From Desulfocicer vacuolatum DSM 3385 (GTDB taxonomy: Bacteria > Desulfobacterota > Desulfobacteria > Desulfobacterales > SURF-7): 9,587 bases of DNA. Below the pieces are notes generated by a model. That model did no database searches, was not told the DNA's origin, and saw only the letters and a program-made list of their open reading frames with translations. The position numbers and the translations under genes are program-made. The stretch covers positions 1-9,587 of the forward strand of contig CAMBQS010000104.1 in NCBI GenBank assembly GCA_945870015.1, read 5' to 3'. This document shows, one piece after another, positions 6,185 through 9,587 of the stretch. Within the stretch, counting starts at the first letter, position 1; the number at the start of each line of letters is the position of its first letter.

Positions 6185-8209
6185 CTACCATTTATATCTA
6201 AAGATGACTCCGGCGCTAAGGGAATCGCTGTTGTGGCCGGAAGCCACATCAAAGGTTTCAAAACGGTTATTGAAAATGTTATTGACAAACAGGTCGATGT
6301 CACAGAATTTGATCACATTCATGCGGAGTCGCAGATTGCACAACCATGCCTCGGGATAGTGACGGGTTTCATTGCCTACGGAATAGTACAGCTCACGATC
6401 GGAAAAATATTTGATCTGCGGGATCAGCTTGATATTCTCCGTTATTTTCCAAATCCCGCTTAAATTAAGGATAGTATCCGATCCGGTATCATAACGGTGA
6501 GTCAGTCTCTCGTAATGTTTTTGTTCGTTCCCATCATCATCAAAATAGGTATAATCATTGAAGAGAAAAACCTCATCCGGTCCATCATTGCTTAAAAAAG
6601 TGGCATTCCCGGAAAAAGATAAATTGTCTGTTGCTTCAAATTCCCATTCCAATTCGATTCCATCAATGGTCTGGCGATTCGGCAAAGAAACTCCGGCTCC
6701 TTCATACCGGTCTCCTACTACGTGATCATCAATATCGTTCCGGAATGCTGTCAGGGAAAACAGATTCTGTTTGTTAGGTTTGTACTGGAGCTGGAGATTG
6801 AAATTTTTAATCTGCTCAAGCCGGCTTTCCGTGTTTTCGTCAAGCTGTTTGGCAAAGGGTGTTCGATAACCTGAACCATAACTGGCCTTGAGGATGAATT
6901 CAGGAGATATCGACCATGCCGCACCTGAACTGAAACTGATTTTATCCTGAAATTTTTTATGATTGTCGTTCCTCAAACCAGCCCAGAATTCAATGTTCTC
7001 TATTTTGTGCCGGTATTGGCTGAAGAAGGAAAACAAACTGTTGTCATAGTCTTTTTGGGAAAAGGGCGGAAGAAAATAAAGATTCTCGGACGCCAGGTAT
7101 CCCGGGAAAAAACTATTCCATACCAGGATATCATCATAATGATCTTCTTTATAGGACGTTCCCACAGTCAACAACGCATCGGAAGAGAAAAGAGAGCGTT
7201 CATAAATCAGCTCACCGAACACGGAATATTCCTCCTGGTCAAACTGACGGTCAATCACTGACTTTTCGAGTTCTACGTCTGAGTAGTAACCTGTAAATCG
7301 GATACCCGAGTCAATGCCGATCTCTTTTTTTGCCTCCAGCTTGAACAGTTTTGTATTGTAAACTTTCTCTTCTTCCCAGGTATGTTCACGTTCCCAGTCG
7401 GTTACGGGGAAAGCCTTGCGGCTGTCCGACAATTTTGCCGAAAAAACAAGCCAGTCTGAAACTGAAACATTACCGTACAACTCCAGATAGTGGGAGTCAT
7501 CCGGCGTACTGTGTCCAAACCGTTCATCGACTGGAGATGGCGTAAGACCGTCATTCCAGAACCGAAGCACATTGATATCTGAATCATCTTCCGTGGTCTG
7601 ACGAGCGGAAAGAGAAAAAAAGGAGGCCCAGTCCCCATTGTCTTTTCCATGTCGGAGGTATGCCTGTTTGCCCTGATCTGCAGAAGACAGAGCGACGCCA
7701 GTCTCTATTCCTGAAAAATCCTTTCCGGTAAACGGTACGGCATTCACAACACCGGCAAAGGCGTCCGGCCCCCACAGAACCGACCCAGCCCCCCTTATAA
7801 TTTCAATCCGTTTTACAGATGCAAGGGATGTTTCATAATCCATGAAATGATTGGATTTATCAGCCCCGGACATCATGGGAACCGTATCAAACAATACCAG
7901 GGCTGAATTTGGGATTCCTCTTAAATAGGGAATTGATCCATCTTGGGTTGTTTCCACATGAAAGCCTGCAGTTCCGTCCAGGGCTTCGGAAATGGTCTGA
8001 GCACCGGATTCCTGGATGTCTTTCAATGTGATCACCTTGGCAATGGCCGGTGCGCTCCAGGCGGCTTCTTCCTTTCTGGAGGCGATGGAAAGGACATCAA
8101 GATCCTCTCCGACAAACATCAGCATGGTATCCGAGGCATTCACCGGATAGACGGATGTCACCGTCATAAGGATCATGATCACAATTTTGATGTAGGTTCT
8201 GAATGCCAT
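6185..8209 (-). CDS. TonB-dependent outer-membrane receptor (BtuB/FepA type)
   Basis: Complete 674-residue receptor. Signal peptide with basic start MAFRTYIK, hydrophobic core to about 20 and probable cleavage after VNA (23-25). The mature N terminus carries DTMLM (27-31), TonB-box-like, and a second candidate, DLDVLSIAS (36-44), in the place where BtuB has its box. The plug domain (about 50-160) shows APAIAKVITLKDI (53-65), SEALDGTAGFHV (74-85), PYLRGI (94-99) and RIEIIRGAGSVLWG (134-147). The rest is alternating beta-barrel sequence with late-barrel motifs YGSGYRTPF and VNNIFNNRF, ending in an aromatic FRYKW. At the short end for such receptors and without an N-terminal carboxypeptidase-like or signalling domain, it is probably a transporter only. 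Its ligand (metal chelate, cobalamin or other) is not shown by sequence. It starts directly after the regulator's stop (TAAATG), with GGTGA seven bases before the ATG, so translation is probably coupled. Confidence 0.95.
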   Translation of the reverse strand: MAFRTYIKIVIMILMTVTSVYPVNASDTMLMFVGEDLDVLSIASRKEEAAWSAPAIAKVITLKDIQESGAQTISEALDGTAGFHVETTQDGSIPYLRGIPNSALVLFDTVPMMSGADKSNHFMDYETSLASVKRIEIIRGAGSVLWGPDAFAGVVNAVPFTGKDFSGIETGVALSSADQGKQAYLRHGKDNGDWASFFSLSARQTTEDDSDINVLRFWNDGLTPSPVDERFGHSTPDDSHYLELYGNVSVSDWLVFSAKLSDSRKAFPVTDWEREHTWEEEKVYNTKLFKLEAKKEIGIDSGIRFTGYYSDVELEKSVIDRQFDQEEYSVFGELIYERSLFSSDALLTVGTSYKEDHYDDILVWNSFFPGYLASENLYFLPPFSQKDYDNSLFSFFSQYRHKIENIEFWAGLRNDNHKKFQDKISFSSGAAWSISPEFILKASYGSGYRTPFAKQLDENTESRLEQIKNFNLQLQYKPNKQNLFSLTAFRNDIDDHVVGDRYEGAGVSLPNRQTIDGIELEWEFEATDNLSFSGNATFLSNDGPDEVFLFNDYTYFDDDGNEQKHYERLTHRYDTGSDTILNLSGIWKITENIKLIPQIKYFSDRELYYSVGNETRHYPEAWLCNLRLRMNVIKFCDIDLFVNNIFNNRFETFDVASGHNSDSLSAGVIFRYKW

Positions 8210-9562
8210 TTATTGATCACCATCTATATTTTTAATGATTACCCTGAGCTTGGACCGGCTTAACCCCAAAAGCTTTGCCGCCGTTGTCTGGTTGTTGCCG
8301 GCTGCCTGCAGGGCCTGTCTGACCAGACTGAACTGGACCTGATGAAGCGGAACCCCTCCGGGTGGTAATTTGACAACCTCCGGACCCCCCGCTGCCGGTG
8401 TGGCGGGTTTTAAAAAGGAAATTGTATCCGAGGTAATTTTTTTTGTGTCCCGTGTTAAAATCAGACATCGTTCAATCACATTGGCCAGTTCACGTACATT
8501 CCCCGGCCACGTATATTCTTTAAGCTTCTTACTGGCATCATCGCTGATGACATGCTCTTTTCCAAAGGGGAAGGTTTTGATCAGATACTCGGCCAAAGGA
8601 ACGATATCCTCATTTCTTTCCCGAAGAGGCGGTATCAAAATAGGAAATACATTGATCCGGTAAAAAAGATCCTGACGGAATTTGTTCTCCTGGACCATGG
8701 TTTCCAGATTTCTGTTGGTGGCACAGATCACCCTGACATCCACAGGGATTTCTTCATTGCCGCCCACCCGCTGAAACTTTTTTTCCTGAAGGGCTCTCAA
8801 GAGTTTCCCCTGGGAATCCAGGGGCATATCTCCGATTTCATCCAGAAAAAGGGTACCGCCGGTGGCATATTCAAATTTACCCCTTCTTCGGGATTCTGCG
8901 CCTGTAAATGAGCCTTTTTCATATCCAAACAATTCTGATTCCACCAGGTTGGATGAAATGGCAGCGCAATTGACCGGTACAAACCGCTTGCTGCTCCTGG
9001 TACTCTGGGAATGGATCTGTCTTGCGATAAGCTCTTTGCCGGTACCGGATTCTCCGAGTATCAGGACGGCGGAATCGACAGAAGCCACATTTTTCACCAG
9101 GTTCACAATATCCCCCATGCAGCTCGATCTGTAGATCAACTGCCGGTGTCCCTGAGTTTCCTCAAGCTCCAGTTTCATTTCACGATTCTCGGTTACCAGG
9201 CGGGAAAAATTCAAGGCCCGTTCCACCGTGATCCGGATTTTTGACTCATCAAAGGGTTTGGTGACATAATCGGCTGCGCCCTGGCGCATCATCTCAACGG
9301 CGGAATCAATGGTCGCAAATGCTGTGATAAACACAACAGGCGTAACAATATCCTGTTGTCTCATCCGGGTTATCAATTCCCTTCCATCCATCTCCGGCAT
9401 CTTGATATCGGAGATCACAAGGTCATATGCAGAAAGGGAAAGCTTTTTCAAGGCGTCCTTTCCATCGGTTGCCTGGTCAATCCGGTATCCTTTTCTTTCC
9501 AGCATCATAGAAAGAAGAATTCTCATTTTGGGTTCATCATCGACAATGAGTATATGGGCCAT
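8210..9562 (-). CDS. NtrC-family sigma54-dependent response regulator
   Basis: Three-domain transcription activator of 450 residues. Receiver domain 1-120: acidic pair Asp8/Asp9, phosphoacceptor Asp52 in ISDIKMP, Thr80 in FITAF and Lys102 in TKPFD. AAA+ domain about 145-375: Walker A GESGTGKE (170-177), sigma54-contact loop GSFTGA (217-222; alanine replaced by serine, a recognised natural variant), Walker B GGTLFLDEIGDM (235-246), ATNRNL (281-286), arginine-finger region FRQDLFYRINVFP (295-307), PPLRER (311-316), sensor II WPGNVREL (352-359). A proline/glycine-rich linker (386-405) leads to a Fis-type helix-turn-helix (about 412-446). It should activate sigma54 promoters when phosphorylated; the partner kinase is not in the window. 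The ATG is certain: AAGGAAG lies nine bases upstream and an in-frame TGA eight codons further up. It is followed with no gap by the receptor gene, so it may control receptor production or share its signal. Confidence 0.96.
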   Translation of the reverse strand: MAHILIVDDEPKMRILLSMMLERKGYRIDQATDGKDALKKLSLSAYDLVISDIKMPEMDGRELITRMRQQDIVTPVVFITAFATIDSAVEMMRQGAADYVTKPFDESKIRITVERALNFSRLVTENREMKLELEETQGHRQLIYRSSCMGDIVNLVKNVASVDSAVLILGESGTGKELIARQIHSQSTRSSKRFVPVNCAAISSNLVESELFGYEKGSFTGAESRRRGKFEYATGGTLFLDEIGDMPLDSQGKLLRALQEKKFQRVGGNEEIPVDVRVICATNRNLETMVQENKFRQDLFYRINVFPILIPPLRERNEDIVPLAEYLIKTFPFGKEHVISDDASKKLKEYTWPGNVRELANVIERCLILTRDTKKITSDTISFLKPATPAAGGPEVVKLPPGGVPLHQVQFSLVRQALQAAGNNQTTAAKLLGLSRSKLRVIIKNIDGDQ

Positions 9563-9587
9563 TATTCCAAACTTCCTTGAATATCAT
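9562..9587 (-). CDS. Possible 3' end of an upstream gene (partial, unidentified)
   Basis: In one minus-strand frame the last bases read DIQGSLE followed by a TAA whose final A is the A of the regulator's ATG (TAATG). Such overlaps are common between a histidine kinase and its response regulator, which would fit this spot. Seven codons are far too few to identify anything, so this is offered only as a possible gene end. Confidence 0.25.

Noticed and set aside
6209..6241. Inverted CCGGC ... GCCGG near the receptor's 3' end
   Set aside because: A five-base stem with a loop of about 21 bases and no following T run; it falls within well-formed receptor coding sequence.
8552..8911. 119-codon plus-strand frame opposite the regulator, and other long frames opposite the receptor, Wzt and GT genes
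   Set aside because: All lie antisense or out of frame to genes with complete family motifs, lack ribosome sites of note and give low-complexity or cysteine/histidine-rich translations typical of shadow frames.
1..9587. CRISPR arrays, tRNA/rRNA genes, insertion sequences, integrase or attachment sites
   Set aside because: No regularly spaced repeats, tRNA-like arm sets, terminal inverted repeats or transposase motifs were seen on either strand.

Overview
The window is densely coded with no intergenic stretch over about 150 bases. It most resembles a Gram-negative, moderately AT-rich chromosome, plausibly a Desulfobacterota (deltaproteobacterial) sulfate reducer. That guess rests on protein style (a receptor plug with the IIRGAGSVLWGPDAFAG pattern, an NtrC-type regulator with an LPPGGVPL linker before its Fis-type HTH); no search was run, so it is an inference. 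The presence of an outer-membrane receptor and a polysaccharide ABC exporter does establish a diderm cell.

Region 1 (1-2331, minus strand) is the 5' 777 codons of a very large glycan-assembly protein that runs off the left edge: an N-terminal SAM methyltransferase domain, a linker, one complete family-2 glycosyltransferase (GT2) domain and the start of a second. Region 2 (2332 to about 2485) is a divergent regulatory region with a plausible sigma70-type promoter on each strand. The plus-strand promoter overlaps the longest possible start of the next gene, which suggests that gene really starts further in, possibly at an ATT codon preceded by an ideal ribosome binding site.

Region 3 (2432-6168, plus strand) is a compact operon: a rhamnosyltransferase-like GT2, the ABC-2 permease Wzm, the ATPase Wzt with a C-terminal carbohydrate-binding-type extension, and a hexapeptide-repeat acyltransferase. 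With the divergent methyltransferase/GT fusion it forms part of an O-antigen or similar cell-surface polysaccharide locus that uses the ABC-transporter-dependent route: chains would be completed in the cytoplasm, decorated or capped, recognised by Wzt and exported by Wzm. No Wzx flippase or Wzy polymerase is seen, as expected for this route, though the locus continues to the left.

Region 4 (6185-9587, minus strand) is a separate, convergent operon read from right to left: possibly the last few codons of an unknown upstream gene, then an NtrC-family sigma54 response regulator whose TAA stop directly abuts the ATG of a TonB-dependent outer-membrane receptor. The two operons converge with only 16 bases between stop codons and no recognisable terminator. 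No tRNA, rRNA, CRISPR array, insertion sequence or integrase was seen.
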